DNA of 64,000 bases from Pseudomonas brassicacearum subsp. brassicacearum (GTDB taxonomy: Bacteria; Pseudomonadota; Gammaproteobacteria; Pseudomonadales; Pseudomonadaceae), in the NCBI RefSeq assembly GCF_008801605.1, contig NZ_VZPJ01000001.1, positions 868,001 to 932,000 of the forward strand. The letters run 5' to 3'. The notes beneath the pieces are model-generated. The model was not told where the DNA came from. It saw nothing but the letters and a program-made list of their open reading frames with translations, and searched no databases. The position numbers and the translations under genes are program-made. Below, piece after piece: positions 26,070 through 34,635 of this stretch; position 1 is the stretch's first letter, and each line of letters begins with the position of its first letter.

Positions 26070-26467
26070 GTCTCCCCGATCGGGAGTACAGGCAACTGTT
26101 TGAGCAAGCTCGTCTGACCGCCGAGCTGTTTTTTGGATAAGGGACTGCCCACAAGGCAGATTGAAGGTGCTGACCTGGCCTGACCGTCCGGTAACAAGGA
26201 CGAGAAACGCCGGCGATCAATCCTCATGACGCGCGTGGTTCGACCCTCGAAAGTTGACACTGCCTGAAGATTCTTCGCTGTTTCTCTTCGTTGTAGCGCA
26301 TTTGCGTAGCAGCCCTTCGATAAGACTACACAACCGATGCACGACCCTGTCGAAGTTCGACGGAAGAATGCTGACGGCCTGGTTTCGGTAGCAGGCAGGT
26401 ACTTACCGAGTAGCGAAGTTTTTGCGAACCACCAGACAGATCAACCAAATGGTCAAGGGGCTTACAC
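26070..26467 (+). other. long non-coding leader or possible small RNA region
   Basis: No convincing reading frame is present on either strand. It holds hairpins: CTGCC/GGCAG (26145-26159), CGTCC/GGACG (26185-26202), CGCA-TT-TGCG near 26298-26307 and the palindrome GTCGAAGTTCGAC (26349-26361). ACAAGGACGA at 26194-26203 matches the RsmA/CsrA consensus. It may be a regulated 5-prime leader of the 109-residue gene or host a separate RNA. Confidence 0.4.
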
Positions 26468-26797
26468 ATGAATCTGAATAATCAACCATCTATTGATGAA
26501 CTGGCTCGCATATTCGCAGCACACAAGGACACTCTCGACAGCCATATCCTGTGGATCAGCAAGACTGGCCAGGTGCATATGGACTGCCTGTCGCCCTACA
26601 CCCGCGAAGACGAGTTCGAAAAGAACACGCAAGAGCTGGGTGCCCGGCTGAAGATGTACCGTCGTGGCCAGGGCTACGTTGGCAAGAAGGCCGCGGCCGA
26701 CAAAGACTTCATCGGTCGCGTGTTGCAAACGCTGACCCAGGCCTGGCAGTCGATGCAGAACACTTCTGAGGTCCGGGTCATCGACCGCCTCTGCTGA
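26468..26797 (+). CDS. conserved hypothetical protein (109 aa)
   Basis: A soluble protein of 109 residues with no signal peptide or membrane segment. It opens with a helical part (PSIDELARIFAAHKDTLDSHILWIS), then KTGQVHMDCLSPYTREDEFEKN, a basic stretch KMYRRGQGYVGKKAAADK and a C-terminal helix. I do not recognise a domain. AAGGGG eight bases upstream and a strong terminator right after the stop show it is a real, monocistronic gene. Its leader is unusually long and structured. Confidence 0.8.
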   Translation: MNLNNQPSIDELARIFAAHKDTLDSHILWISKTGQVHMDCLSPYTREDEFEKNTQELGARLKMYRRGQGYVGKKAAADKDFIGRVLQTLTQAWQSMQNTSEVRVIDRLC

Positions 26798-26810
26798 TAA
26801 CCACTCCACA

Positions 26811-26848
26811 AAAAGGCCCGCTCCTGATCCAGGAGCGGGCCTTTTTTT
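26811..26848. terminator. strong bidirectional rho-independent terminator
   Basis: AAAAAGGCCCGCTCCTG, a short loop and CAGGAGCGGGCCTTTTTTT, between the convergent stops at 26797 and 26861. A-run and T-run allow termination on both strands. Confidence 0.93.
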
Positions 26849-26860
26849 GTGAGGCAGGTT

Positions 26861-27769
26861 CTAGAACACCGACCAGCCGATCCGCTGGCTCATCAACTCC
26901 AGCGCCGCCATGCCGGCCAGGGAGTTGCCGGCGACGTTGAGCTCAGGCGACCAGACGCACACCGTGAACCGCCCCGGCACTACGGCGACAATCCCGCCAC
27001 CGACCCCGCTCTTGCCCGGCAGGCCGACGCGATAAGCGAAATTGCCGGCCTCATCGTACAAGCCGCTGGTGGCCATGATGGAATTGACCTGCTGGGTTTG
27101 CCGGGCGCTGAGGATCTGTTCGCCGCTGTGCTTGCAGAACCCGTCGTTGGCCAGGAAGCAGAATGCCCGTGCCAGGTCGACACAGCTCATCCGCAGGGCG
27201 CAGTGGCTGAAGTAACTGCGCAGTACCGCTTCCACATCGTTATGGAAATTGCCGAACGATTGCATCAGGTACGCCATCGCCGCGTTGCGGGCGCGGTGCT
27301 GGTATTCCGATTCGGCGACCTTGCCGTCCACCATCACCTGTGGGTTACCCGACAGACGGCGTACGAAATCGCGCATCGACAGCGCCGGGGCGGCGAAACG
27401 CGACTGGTTTATATCGCAGATCACCAACGCGCCGGCATTGATGAACGGGTTGCGTGGTCGACCGCGTTCGAATTCCAGTTGCACCAGGGAATTGAACGGT
27501 TGGCCGGACGGCTCATGGCCCAGGCGCTCCCAGATCGCTTCGCCGGAATGCCCGATGGCCTGCACCAGGCTGAACACCTTGGAAATACTCTGCACCGAAA
27601 ACGCTGTTTCGGCGTCGCCGGCGCAATACAACTCGCCGTCGTTGCCATACACGGCAATGCCCAACTGGTTGGGCGCCACAGTGCCCAGGGCCGGAATGTA
27701 GTCGGCCACCTTGCCCTGACCAATCAGGGGGCGAACCGCATCGAGGATCTCGTTCAACAGTGCTTGCAT
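26861..27769 (-). CDS. glsA: glutaminase
   Basis: 302 residues, the usual length of the bacterial serine-dependent glutaminase family. Catalytic SxxK motif at Ser61-Ile-Ser-Lys64 ([11 protein letters not shown]); other family blocks are [23 protein letters not shown] and [18 protein letters not shown]. It hydrolyses glutamine to glutamate and ammonia in the cytosol. It shares the terminator at 26811 with its convergent neighbour. No transporter is adjacent. Confidence 0.95.
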   Translation of the reverse strand: MQALLNEILDAVRPLIGQGKVADYIPALGTVAPNQLGIAVYGNDGELYCAGDAETAFSVQSISKVFSLVQAIGHSGEAIWERLGHEPSGQPFNSLVQLEFERGRPRNPFINAGALVICDINQSRFAAPALSMRDFVRRLSGNPQVMVDGKVAESEYQHRARNAAMAYLMQSFGNFHNDVEAVLRSYFSHCALRMSCVDLARAFCFLANDGFCKHSGEQILSARQTQQVNSIMATSGLYDEAGNFAYRVGLPGKSGVGGGIVAVVPGRFTVCVWSPELNVAGNSLAGMAALELMSQRIGWSVF

Positions 27770-27913
27770 ATGCGCGGGGTCCAGTCATTCCCCGTTCGAG
27801 TGCGGGGATACAGACGCTAGACGCTGGTGGGCGAGGTCAGAGCACACTGATTATCAAGCTTCAGGCACACAACCCTCCGGCAAGGGGATCTGTGGAAGCA
27901 GACTTTGTGGGAG

Positions 27914-27935
27914 CAAGCGCTTTCACAGGCGCTTG
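27914..27935. repeat. inverted repeat before a small gene
   Basis: CAAGCGC-N8-GCGCTTG is a perfect 7-bp stem starting inside TGTGGGAGCAAGCG, which looks like a degenerate REP arm. It lies 53 bases upstream of the 64-residue gene and could affect its expression. Confidence 0.5.
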
Positions 27936-27987
27936 TCACAAAATCGAGCGGTCTATAGTTCAAAGGATCAATCGACAGGAGCAGACG

Positions 27988-28182
27988 ATGCGCCAGATCA
28001 TGCAAAAAGAACCCTGGTGGGCCTCGCCGCCCAAGCCCGGGCAGGATGAAAGCGAGCTGGAATGGGGCTGGCTGGTGATCTACAGCGAAGGCGAGCCGCG
28101 CTTCGAGTTCATCAAGGAACGCCCATCGGACGAGCAGATCCGCCAGCGCAAGGGTTGCCGCGTCACCCTCGGGTCAGAATGA
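27988..28182 (+). CDS. small conserved hypothetical protein (64 aa)
   Basis: 64 residues, Trp- and charge-rich (EPWWASPPKPGQDESELEWGWLVIYSEGEPRFEF split by turns), no signal peptide, cytosolic. AGGAG seven bases upstream fixes the start at 27988; the much longer frame upstream is not supported. The stop is only 10 bases from the end of the convergent lipoprotein gene. I know no function. Confidence 0.72.
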   Translation: MRQIMQKEPWWASPPKPGQDESELEWGWLVIYSEGEPRFEFIKERPSDEQIRQRKGCRVTLGSE

Positions 28183-28191
28183 GCCAGCCCG

Positions 28192-29211
28192 TCACGGCTT
28201 GATGTCCGGCAATGCCACCGCGCGATTGGCCAGCTCCGCCTCCACCAGGTTGCCTTCTATTTCCTCGTCCAGGTAGTACACCGGCGCCATCACCCCGCTG
28301 AGGGGATGCTTGAGCGACCTGAACCACGCCTCATCGAACGCAGCGCTCAGGCTTTTGCGGATTTCTGCCTCCATTTCCGGCCGCTCGCCCTCGTGGATGA
28401 TCGCGCGAATACCCGCCACGCCCACCGAGATCAACGCCCCGGCCGCCTTCCCGGCCACCGCCGCCGCCGCGCCGGTCGCCCCTCGGGTGGCAAATTGCGC
28501 CTCGATTTTTTCGCTGGTGCGTTGCGCCACCGTTGCGATCACCGCCTCTGAGGGCCCGGCACCTGTGGTAGCGGCCTTGTTGACGTGGTCGATCAGGGCC
28601 GCATAAGCCGGCAGCGTGTTCAGCGGTTCGGTATGCACCACCTCGTACAACGACGCGTTACGCGCCGCCGGCGGCCCCAGGTTGATGGCAGGAATACCGT
28701 GCAGGCGCCGGTTCATCAGTTCGTTCGGGATTCGATGCCGCAGGGCGATGACCTGGACCTGCTGATTGAGCTGGCGTATGTAGTAGTCCGTCGCGGCAGC
28801 CCTGATCGCCTCGGGATCAATTTCCACCGCCACCGGTTCCAGTACCTGCTCGCGATATTGTTCTTGCAGGTAAACCGCCAGGCGCCTGGCCGAGGAATCC
28901 TCCTCAGCCTTGGCACTGGCGGCATACCAGCTGACCTTCACCGCCAGCCATTCCTGGGTCCAATAGCTGCTGAACCAGGGGATGAACTCAGCCTCGGTGC
29001 GCTCATAGACCAACAAACGCCAATGCTCCATCGACCCGCGGGCGTAGAGCCCCGCCTTTTCGATAGCGCTTTTCGATGCTGCGATGATCTGCTGGTCCAC
29101 CTGTCGCCAAGTGGCCTGGTCAATCGTCACCGTGGCAGCCTGTTGACCGCGCTGCGGCGTGGCGCACCCCGCCAGAACGAGCAAAACGGCCAGCACCAGC
29201 GAACGCAGCAC
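28192..29211 (-). CDS. hypothetical lipoprotein (339 aa)
   Basis: 339 residues beginning at GTG 29211. Signal peptide with lipobox VLAGC (Cys16). The mature part is mostly helical and charged, with Trp-rich WFSSYWTQEWLAVKVSW around residues 80-100 and a Gly/Ala-rich segment (GATGAAAAVAGKAAGALISVGVAG, near 245-265) that could be a glycine-zipper membrane-associated helix. I do not recognise a named family. Upstream ribosome site is weak (GGGGTGG). Confidence 0.78.
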   Translation of the reverse strand: MLRSLVLAVLLVLAGCATPQRGQQAATVTIDQATWRQVDQQIIAASKSAIEKAGLYARGSMEHWRLLVYERTEAEFIPWFSSYWTQEWLAVKVSWYAASAKAEEDSSARRLAVYLQEQYREQVLEPVAVEIDPEAIRAAATDYYIRQLNQQVQVIALRHRIPNELMNRRLHGIPAINLGPPAARNASLYEVVHTEPLNTLPAYAALIDHVNKAATTGAGPSEAVIATVAQRTSEKIEAQFATRGATGAAAAVAGKAAGALISVGVAGIRAIIHEGERPEMEAEIRKSLSAAFDEAWFRSLKHPLSGVMAPVYYLDEEIEGNLVEAELANRAVALPDIKP

Positions 29212-29306
29212 GATCGCGCCACCCCGGATTCAGGTCACCCATGGGGTTGAGTATAGGTCGCGAGAACAGTAAAACCTGTGGAGGCAAAAACCTATGGGAG
29301 CAAACC

Positions 29307-29395
29307 TGTGGGGGCAAAGCTTGCTCGCGATAGCGGTGTATCAGCCGACATCAATACTGCTGATACACCTATCGCGAGCAAGCTTTGCTCCCACA
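29307..29395. repeat. REP pair, GCAAAGCTTGCTCGC type
   Basis: TGTGGGGGCAAAGCTTGCTCGCGATAG mirrored by ATCGCGAGCAAGCTTTGCTCCCACA; a further partial copy (GTGGAGGCAAA) precedes it at 29278. It lies between two divergent genes. Confidence 0.9.
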
Positions 29396-29454
29396 GGTTT
29401 CATCTCGCAGTTTGCGAGTATCCTTTGTCGATCCCTAGACCTTGCAGGGCTTTG

Positions 29455-29862
29455 ATGACCAAGCTCCTCGAACGTCTTCGCCAATGGGCCAGGACCCTGA
29501 AACGCCAGACCATGACGCTGTGGTTCTGCTATCGCCATCCGCAGACGCCCTGGCTGCCCAAATGGATCGCCGTTATCGTGGTGGCGTATGCCCTGAGCCC
29601 CATTGACCTGATCCCGGATTTCATCCCGGTATTGGGTTATCTGGATGATGTGATCTTGCTGCCCCTGGGGATTTGGTTGGCGCTTCGCCTGACGCCGCTC
29701 GCAGTGCTGGCAGAATGTGCAGCCAAGGCCCGACAATGGCAGGAAAACGATGGCCAGCGCCCGGTGAACAAGCTAGCGGCGGCGTTGATTGTGCTGGCCT
29801 GGATAGCGACACTGGCAGGTACCTGGTTCATGTTCTACGGCGGTCCCGTCAATACCGGCTGA
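29455..29862 (+). CDS. DUF1232 (YkvA-like) membrane protein
   Basis: 135 residues with the DUF1232 signature SPIDLIPDFIPVLGYLDDVILLP (48-70, a hydrophobic hairpin) and a C-terminal membrane helix (LAAALIVLAWIATLAGTWFMFY). It is an inner-membrane protein of unknown role. The start at 29455 follows CAGGG; the longer frame crosses a REP and is rejected. A weak hairpin CTGAAACC/GGTTCAG follows the stop, between convergent genes. Confidence 0.85.
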   Translation: MTKLLERLRQWARTLKRQTMTLWFCYRHPQTPWLPKWIAVIVVAYALSPIDLIPDFIPVLGYLDDVILLPLGIWLALRLTPLAVLAECAAKARQWQENDGQRPVNKLAAALIVLAWIATLAGTWFMFYGGPVNTG

Positions 29863-29886
29863 AACCATGCATTCGGTTCAGGGGGC

Positions 29887-30816
29887 TCAGCCCAGCGCCG
29901 TGTCGAGAAACATCATTACCGCAAACCCCATCATCAGCCCCAGAGTGGCCGGTGTTTCATGGCCGTTGCGGTGGGTTTCGGGAATCACTTCGTGGGATAC
30001 CACGAAAATCATCGCCCCCGCCGCCAACCCCAGGCTGATGGGGTACGCGATGGCGACACCCGATGACATGCCCAGGCCAATCACCGCGCCCAGTGGCTCC
30101 ATCAACCCCGAGCCGACCGCGATGAGCGCGGCACGCAAGGTGCTGATACCGGTAACCCGCAGCGCCATGGCAATGGCCAGGCCTTCGGGGATGTCCTGGA
30201 TAGCGATGGCGGTGGTCAGGGGCAGGCCGACCTTGAAGTCGCCGTCGGCAAAACTGACGCCGATGGCCATGCCCTCCGGCAAGTTGTGCAAGGTGATGGC
30301 AAGCACGAACAGCCAGACGCGATTGATACGTTCGGCCTGGGGCCCACGCCGGCCACTGAGTTCGTGCTCGTGCGGCACGAAACGGTCCAGGCCGATCATC
30401 AGGGCGACGCCCAGGCCCAGGCCGACCACGACGACAAACGCGGCAAGCAACTGATTGCCGCAGATGACCTGTGCCGCTTCGATGCCCGGCAGGATCAATG
30501 AGAACGAACTGGCGGCGAGCATCATGCCGGCGGCAAAACCCAGCATGATGTCCTGGGTACGCGAGGCGATATCGCGCAGCACCACTGCCATCAACGCACC
30601 CAGGGCGGTGGCGGCAAAGCCCGAGGTACCGCCCAGCACTGCGTAGCCCAGGTTTTGACGATTGGCGCCAACCAGGGCGTTGTAGCCACTGTAGAGCAAC
30701 AACGCGGCCACCAACGCCAGCCCGAGCCAGAACGTTACCCCCAGCAACAGGTTGTCTTGCACGGGGTTGAGCCAGGTGCGCCAGGGAGATCGACTCCGGG
30801 AGGTGGGTTGGTCCAT
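29887..30816 (-). CDS. ZIP-family metal transporter (GufA/ZupT-like)
   Basis: 309 residues with about eight membrane helices. The binuclear metal site motifs are in place: HNLPEGMAIGVSFADGD (TM4) and QDIPEGLAIAMALR (TM5), with HEVIPETHRNGH near the C-terminus. A His/Glu-rich loop (PHEHELSGRRG) lies before TM4. It probably imports Zn2+ and other divalent cations across the inner membrane. AAGGA upstream supports 30816. Confidence 0.92.
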   Translation of the reverse strand: MDQPTSRSRSPWRTWLNPVQDNLLLGVTFWLGLALVAALLLYSGYNALVGANRQNLGYAVLGGTSGFAATALGALMAVVLRDIASRTQDIMLGFAAGMMLAASSFSLILPGIEAAQVICGNQLLAAFVVVVGLGLGVALMIGLDRFVPHEHELSGRRGPQAERINRVWLFVLAITLHNLPEGMAIGVSFADGDFKVGLPLTTAIAIQDIPEGLAIAMALRVTGISTLRAALIAVGSGLMEPLGAVIGLGMSSGVAIAYPISLGLAAGAMIFVVSHEVIPETHRNGHETPATLGLMMGFAVMMFLDTALG

Positions 30817-31127
30817 CGAAGGTCCTTACGGGTGTTGACCAAAACATGGCTGATCGTGCTCCTAAACGGTGGCAACGATCAAACATAATATCCAGGCAAG
30901 GAAGCGCCGCCCTCGCCGTTTTTTATAGTCGGAGGAAGTAACAGGATGATTTATCTTTTATTCAATAAACGAGACGAACGGTGATTAACTCACCAATTAA
31001 CCCATATTTTTAACGAACAAAGCGAAAAGACTGTAAAGCCCGGCAGTAGTTTAAACCCGGCAAACTCGGCTATATAAACCAATGGGGCCCCATGCCATGG
31101 GCACGGGGCTTGCCATGTCAGCGGGCA
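30817..31127. other. AT-rich intergenic region
   Basis: 311 bases between the ZIP and KGG genes. The middle (30930-31080) is markedly AT-rich for this genome. An imperfect hairpin GCCCC...GGGGC (31087-31109) lies just past the KGG stop and may end that transcript, although no T-run follows. No convincing gene is seen. Confidence 0.5.
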
Positions 31128-31505
31128 TTATGAATCACGGCCGCCGCCGCGGCTGTTCTCACCGCCTTTTCTACCCGCTTCGGAGGCTTTCTCCCGGTCG
31201 TTGGCAAAGTTGCCGCCCGAGGCCTGGCCACCTTTGCGGCCGGCTTCCGAAGCCCGCTCAGGGTCGTTGGCAAAATTACCGCCAGAGGCCTGCCCGCCTT
31301 TGCGGCCGGCTTCTGCGGCACGCCCAGGGTCGTTGGCAAAATTACCACCCGATGCCTGCCCTCCCTTGCGCCCTGCCTCGGATGCACGCTCAGGATTATT
31401 GGCGAAGTTACCCCCTGATGCATGGCCGCCCTTTTTCCCGGCTGCCGATGCCTTTTCACGATCGTTAGCGAAATTGCCAGGATTGTTATTTCCTGTGTTA
31501 GCCAT
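31128..31505 (-). CDS. KGG-repeat stress-induced protein, five repeats
   Basis: 125 residues made almost wholly of five 22-residue repeats (10-119) of the form GNF-AN-(D/N)-x3-AS-EAGRKGG-xASG, with no indels. This is the KGG/YciG-Con-10 type small hydrophilic protein known from general stress and desiccation responses; usual members have one to three repeats. It is basic, Gly-rich and probably disordered. GAGG eight bases upstream supports ATG 31505; GTG 31514 is the alternative. Confidence 0.92.
   Translation of the reverse strand: MANTGNNNPGNFANDREKASAAGKKGGHASGGNFANNPERASEAGRKGGQASGGNFANDPGRAAEAGRKGGQASGGNFANDPERASEAGRKGGQASGGNFANDREKASEAGRKGGENSRGGGRDS
31149..31478 (-). repeat. five tandem 66-bp coding repeats
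   Basis: The DNA of the KGG gene is five contiguous units of exactly 66 bases. The inner three are closest to each other at DNA level; the first and last diverge more. The array looks expanded by internal duplication. Confidence 0.9.
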
Positions 31506-31690
31506 TTCATTCACCTCGTTTAGTTAATATCAACGAGCCTTGCTGACTCGTCTTATTCGGAAAACATGACGCCGCCAAGGTTTTAAGAAAACGTTGTAAA
31601 CGGCGACGAATGGTCAATGCCCGATTTATATTGCCGCCGCCATGATCTTTATTGCATCAGGCTATTAAGCAGGTCGAGACTGAAACTTCC

Positions 31691-31779
31691 TGTGGGAGCG
31701 AGCTTGCTCGCGATGGCGGTGTGTCAGTCGATATCAATAAGGCTGATCCAACGCTATCGCGAGCAAGCTCGCTCCCACA
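31691..31779. repeat. REP pair, GCGAGCTTGCTCGC type
   Basis: TGTGGGAGCGAGCTTGCTCGCGATGGCGG mirrored by CTATCGCGAGCAAGCTCGCTCCCACA. The rest of the gap 31506-31982 shows no gene or clear signal. Confidence 0.92.
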
Positions 31780-31982
31780 TGGGGAAAACAGTGCGTGTCT
31801 TTCCACGCTGTCCGCCAAAGGCCAAGTGGCGCCGGCACCCCATTGCACCGGTCTCGTCACCCTGGCCTCGCGCCGTTCCAGGAAGCCAAAACTCGCGGGC
31901 TGCCGGTGTTGTCCTGCACCACCGCACTGACCGGCTTGCGGCGTCCGGATACCCTGTCGCCGATACCCGGATTCAAGAATGC

Positions 31983-32231
31983 TCAGGGTGAAATCGGATC
32001 GCTCGCCGGAAACGTTTCCTCCAGCGCGTCGTCCAGTTGGTTATCGGTGACATTCCGCTCACCCACCTTGCCACTGCGTTCGCAATGGCAGTCGGGGGCC
32101 GGACACGGCTCACCGTTGGGATGTTGTTCGGCACACGCCTGGCTGCAATAAGCCTCGCCGTCGTGGTTGAACATCCGTTGCGGATCCACCTCGCATTGGC
32201 AATCGGGGCAACCGCACTTTAGTTTGCTCAT
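31983..32231 (-). CDS. Pseudomonas-type bacterial metallothionein
   Basis: 82 residues. Metal-binding part (1-54) with nine Cys at 6, 8, 11, 13, 29, 33, 43, 48 and 50 (CGCPDCQC, YCSQAC, PAPDCHC) and His23, His37 and His49. This is the BmtA/SmtA zinc-finger-like pattern found in Pseudomonas metallothioneins. The tail (55-82) is polar and acidic, ending ALEETFPASDPISP, as in the long disordered tails described for fluorescent pseudomonads. It sequesters Zn or Cd in the cytosol. GGGAG eight bases upstream supports the start. Confidence 0.94.
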   Translation of the reverse strand: MSKLKCGCPDCQCEVDPQRMFNHDGEAYCSQACAEQHPNGEPCPAPDCHCERSGKVGERNVTDNQLDDALEETFPASDPISP

Positions 32232-32266
32232 GCTCTTTCTCCCGAAGTAATAAGTCGAAGGCGCCG

Positions 32267-32539
32267 TCAGGAAGAGCCCACCATCAACTGGACCTCAAGG
32301 TTGGCCGTCGCCACACCGTGGTTTGCCACATACACATCGGCGGTCCAGCCCTTGGTCTGGTTGTGATAGGACTGAGTGCCCAAGGCCGTGCCGCTGTCCC
32401 ACTCCAGGATGTCGCCAATATCGATGTCATTGGCCGAACGCAGCGCTAGCACGGTATGGCCGTGCTCCTGCCCCACGTACACACCCACCATTGCGCGCGG
32501 TCGATTGATGGCCCGTACTTCACCGATGGTCTGTTTCAT
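32267..32539 (-). CDS. conserved hypothetical protein (90 aa)
   Basis: 90 residues, beta-rich (RAMVGVYVGQEHGHTVLAL...VATANLEVQLMVG), without signal peptide or membrane helix. I do not know a family name. GGGGAGG four to five bases before ATG 32539 is a very strong ribosome site, so the longer frame to 32722 is rejected. It lies 35 bases upstream of the metallothionein gene on the same strand and could be co-transcribed with it. Confidence 0.78.
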   Translation of the reverse strand: MKQTIGEVRAINRPRAMVGVYVGQEHGHTVLALRSANDIDIGDILEWDSGTALGTQSYHNQTKGWTADVYVANHGVATANLEVQLMVGSS

Positions 32540-32724
32540 AAGCCTCCCCTGCGACAGGTTCAGAGCGACCGAAACAACCCGATTGCTCTTTCGCACATAA
32601 GTGTGGAGGCCCCTCCTGCAAGGAAAGTTTGCAGAACAGCGCCGCTGAGCGACGAAAGGCGTGACGCAGGCCCCGTGCTCGACAGTGCTACCCTCAACGA
32701 ATCCAGGCCCACGGAGAAACACCC

Positions 32725-33552
32725 ATGCCGGACGATTTCCATCGCGAACCGCTCGATCAGTTGCAGGCGTACCTGGCCGGACGCCGCTTCCTGGTGCTCA
32801 CCGGTGCTGGCATCAGCACCCCTTCGGGCATCCCCGACTACCGCGACAGCGACGGTGTACGCCGGGGTCGACAGCCGATGATGTATCAGGAGTTCCTCGC
32901 CCAGGCCGAGGCAAGACGGCGCTACTGGGCGCGGGCGATGCTGGGCTGGCCACGGGTGCGGCAGGCCAGGCCGAACGCAGCTCACGAGGCCTTGGCCCAA
33001 TTGCAGGCACGGCAGCGCATCACCGGCCTGATTACCCAGAATGTCGACACCCTGCATGACCAGGCCGGCAGCCAGGACGTCATCGAACTGCACGGCAGCC
33101 TGCATCGCGTGCTGTGCCTGGATTGCGGCCAGCGCAGCGAACGACAGCAGATTCAACAGTTGATGGAAACCGAAAACCCTTACCTGGCCGGTGTCGATGC
33201 GGTGCAGGCACCCGATGGCGACACCCTGCTCGACCCGGCCTTCGAGGCGCGCTTCCAAGTGCCTCGCTGCCCTCATTGCGGCGGCGAGCGATTGAAACCC
33301 GACGTAGTGTTTTTCGGCGAGAACGTCGCCCCCCTCACCGCGACCCGCGCCGTGCAAGCCGTCGAGCAAGCGGACGGCCTGCTCGTGGTGGGCTCGTCGC
33401 TGATGGCGTATTCGGCGTTTCGCCTGTGCCGGGCCATCAAGGACCAGGGCAAGCCGCTGCTGGCGATCAACCGAGGCAAGACCCGGGCCGATGAGCTGCT
33501 GGACCTCAAGCTTGAAGAGCCGTGTGAGCAACTGTTGCCACTGTTGATCTGA
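32725..33552 (+). CDS. NAD-dependent protein deacylase, Sir2 family
   Basis: 275 residues. NAD-binding GAGISTPSGIPDYRDSDG, catalytic TQNVDTLHDQAG and IELHGSLH (general-base His), and a Cys4 zinc site (CLDC and CPHC). Sirtuins remove acyl groups from lysine using NAD+. The class lacking the Tyr/Arg desuccinylase pair cannot be settled by eye. GGAG nine bases upstream. It is convergent with the LysR gene at 33600, with a palindromic REP between. Confidence 0.93.
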   Translation: MPDDFHREPLDQLQAYLAGRRFLVLTGAGISTPSGIPDYRDSDGVRRGRQPMMYQEFLAQAEARRRYWARAMLGWPRVRQARPNAAHEALAQLQARQRITGLITQNVDTLHDQAGSQDVIELHGSLHRVLCLDCGQRSERQQIQQLMETENPYLAGVDAVQAPDGDTLLDPAFEARFQVPRCPHCGGERLKPDVVFFGENVAPLTATRAVQAVEQADGLLVVGSSLMAYSAFRLCRAIKDQGKPLLAINRGKTRADELLDLKLEEPCEQLLPLLI

Positions 33553-33568
33553 CACCACGCCATACCCC

Positions 33569-33596
33569 TGTGGGAGCGAGCTTGCTCGCTCCCACA
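33569..33596. repeat. compact REP hairpin between convergent genes
   Basis: TGTGGGAGCGAG-CTTG-CTCGCTCCCACA is a perfect 12-bp stem with a 4-base loop, exactly between the stops at 33552 (+) and 33600 (-). It looks like two REP ends joined without the internal spacer and probably acts as a transcript-end hairpin. Confidence 0.88.
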
Positions 33597-33599
33597 GGA

Positions 33600-34505
33600 T
33601 CAGTGGTAGCCTGCGGTCAATGTGCCCAAATCCTGATCCCTGAGCGTATCGAACAACGCCTGCGCCGCCGCAGACAGTTCATGCCCCGGCTTGGTCAGCA
33701 CCCCGATGGCCCGTTCGATCACCGGATCGCTCAAGGTGATGCAGCGGGCGCCCAGCTCATGCATCTGCCCGACGCACAGCGCCGGCACGGCACTCACCCC
33801 CAGCCCGCTGGCGACCATCCGCCCGACGGTCGCCAATTGGTGGCTCTCGAACTCCACAGGCAGTTTCATGCCCCGGGCCCGCAGATGCTCCTCCAGCATC
33901 ACCCGTACGGTGGAGGGCCGTTGCAGCGTGATGAAGGGCTGTTCCAGCAGGGTTTCCCAGTGGATTTCGTCGCGCAGGGCAAACGGTGAGTCCAACGGCA
34001 CTACCGCGACGAAGCGATCCAGATACAAGGGCGTGAACGCCAATGACGAACCCTGCATCGGCTCGAACGCCACACCCAATTCGACATGACGATCGCGGAC
34101 CATTTCCAGTACTTGCTCGTTGATCACGTCGTTGACCGTGACGTTGACATTCGGATAGCGGGCGCGGAAGGTCTTGAGGATCGGCGGCAGCAGGTTGCCG
34201 GCAAACGACGGCATCGCCGCCAACGTCACGCGGCCACGCTGCAAGGTGAAGCGCTGGCGCATTTCGTCCTCGGCGTTGTCCCAGTCGGCAATCAGCCGTC
34301 GGGCCAGTGGCAGCAAGGATTCGCCTTCGGGCGTCAGCGCCACGTTACGGGTATTACGGCTGAACAAGCGACCGCCGAGGCCTTCTTCCAGGGCCTTGAT
34401 GGTCAGGCTCAGGGCCGACTGGGACAGGTGCAACCGCTCGCAGGCCACGGCAAAGCTCAGGCTCTGGGCCACGGCGAGGAAGGCGCGGATTTGCTTGAGG
34501 GTCAT
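33600..34505 (-). CDS. dhcR: LysR-family regulator divergent from CoA-transferase genes (DhcR-like)
   Basis: 301 residues. HTH at the N-terminus (MTLKQIRAFLAVAQSLSFAVACERLHLSQSALSLTIKALE) and a LysR effector domain. Its position opposite a CoA-transferase A/B plus thiolase operon is the same as P. aeruginosa dhcR-dhcA-dhcB-atoB (PA1998-PA2001), where it controls dehydrocarnitine use. A TTGAGTTTTATCAA dyad at 34531-34544 is a candidate site. The symbol rests on synteny, not on an alignment. The start at 34505 is preferred over 34544. Confidence 0.8.
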   Translation of the reverse strand: MTLKQIRAFLAVAQSLSFAVACERLHLSQSALSLTIKALEEGLGGRLFSRNTRNVALTPEGESLLPLARRLIADWDNAEDEMRQRFTLQRGRVTLAAMPSFAGNLLPPILKTFRARYPNVNVTVNDVINEQVLEMVRDRHVELGVAFEPMQGSSLAFTPLYLDRFVAVVPLDSPFALRDEIHWETLLEQPFITLQRPSTVRVMLEEHLRARGMKLPVEFESHQLATVGRMVASGLGVSAVPALCVGQMHELGARCITLSDPVIERAIGVLTKPGHELSAAAQALFDTLRDQDLGTLTAGYH

Positions 34506-34635
34506 GCTCGCTACGCTCCAGGGTCTATTGTTGAGTTTTATCAATCAATCCAACCTAAAAATCAACTTAACAAATATATGACTTGGCGCAACACTGCATC
34601 CCATTGCGACCCCATCAAGAATAAAAGAGGTGTCT

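Noticed and set aside
30880..30900. possible Zur site before the ZIP transporter (ACATAATATC)
   Set aside because: Only a partial half-site match and no symmetrical second half; not enough to call.
30944..30982. 12-codon mini-frame (MIYLLFNKRDER) after a GGAGG
   Set aside because: Too short to support as a gene; the AT-rich region gives such frames by chance and no terminator or attenuator structure follows.
31149..31478. regular repeats that could suggest a CRISPR-like array
   Set aside because: The units are contiguous, without unique spacers, and translate into a perfect 22-residue protein repeat.
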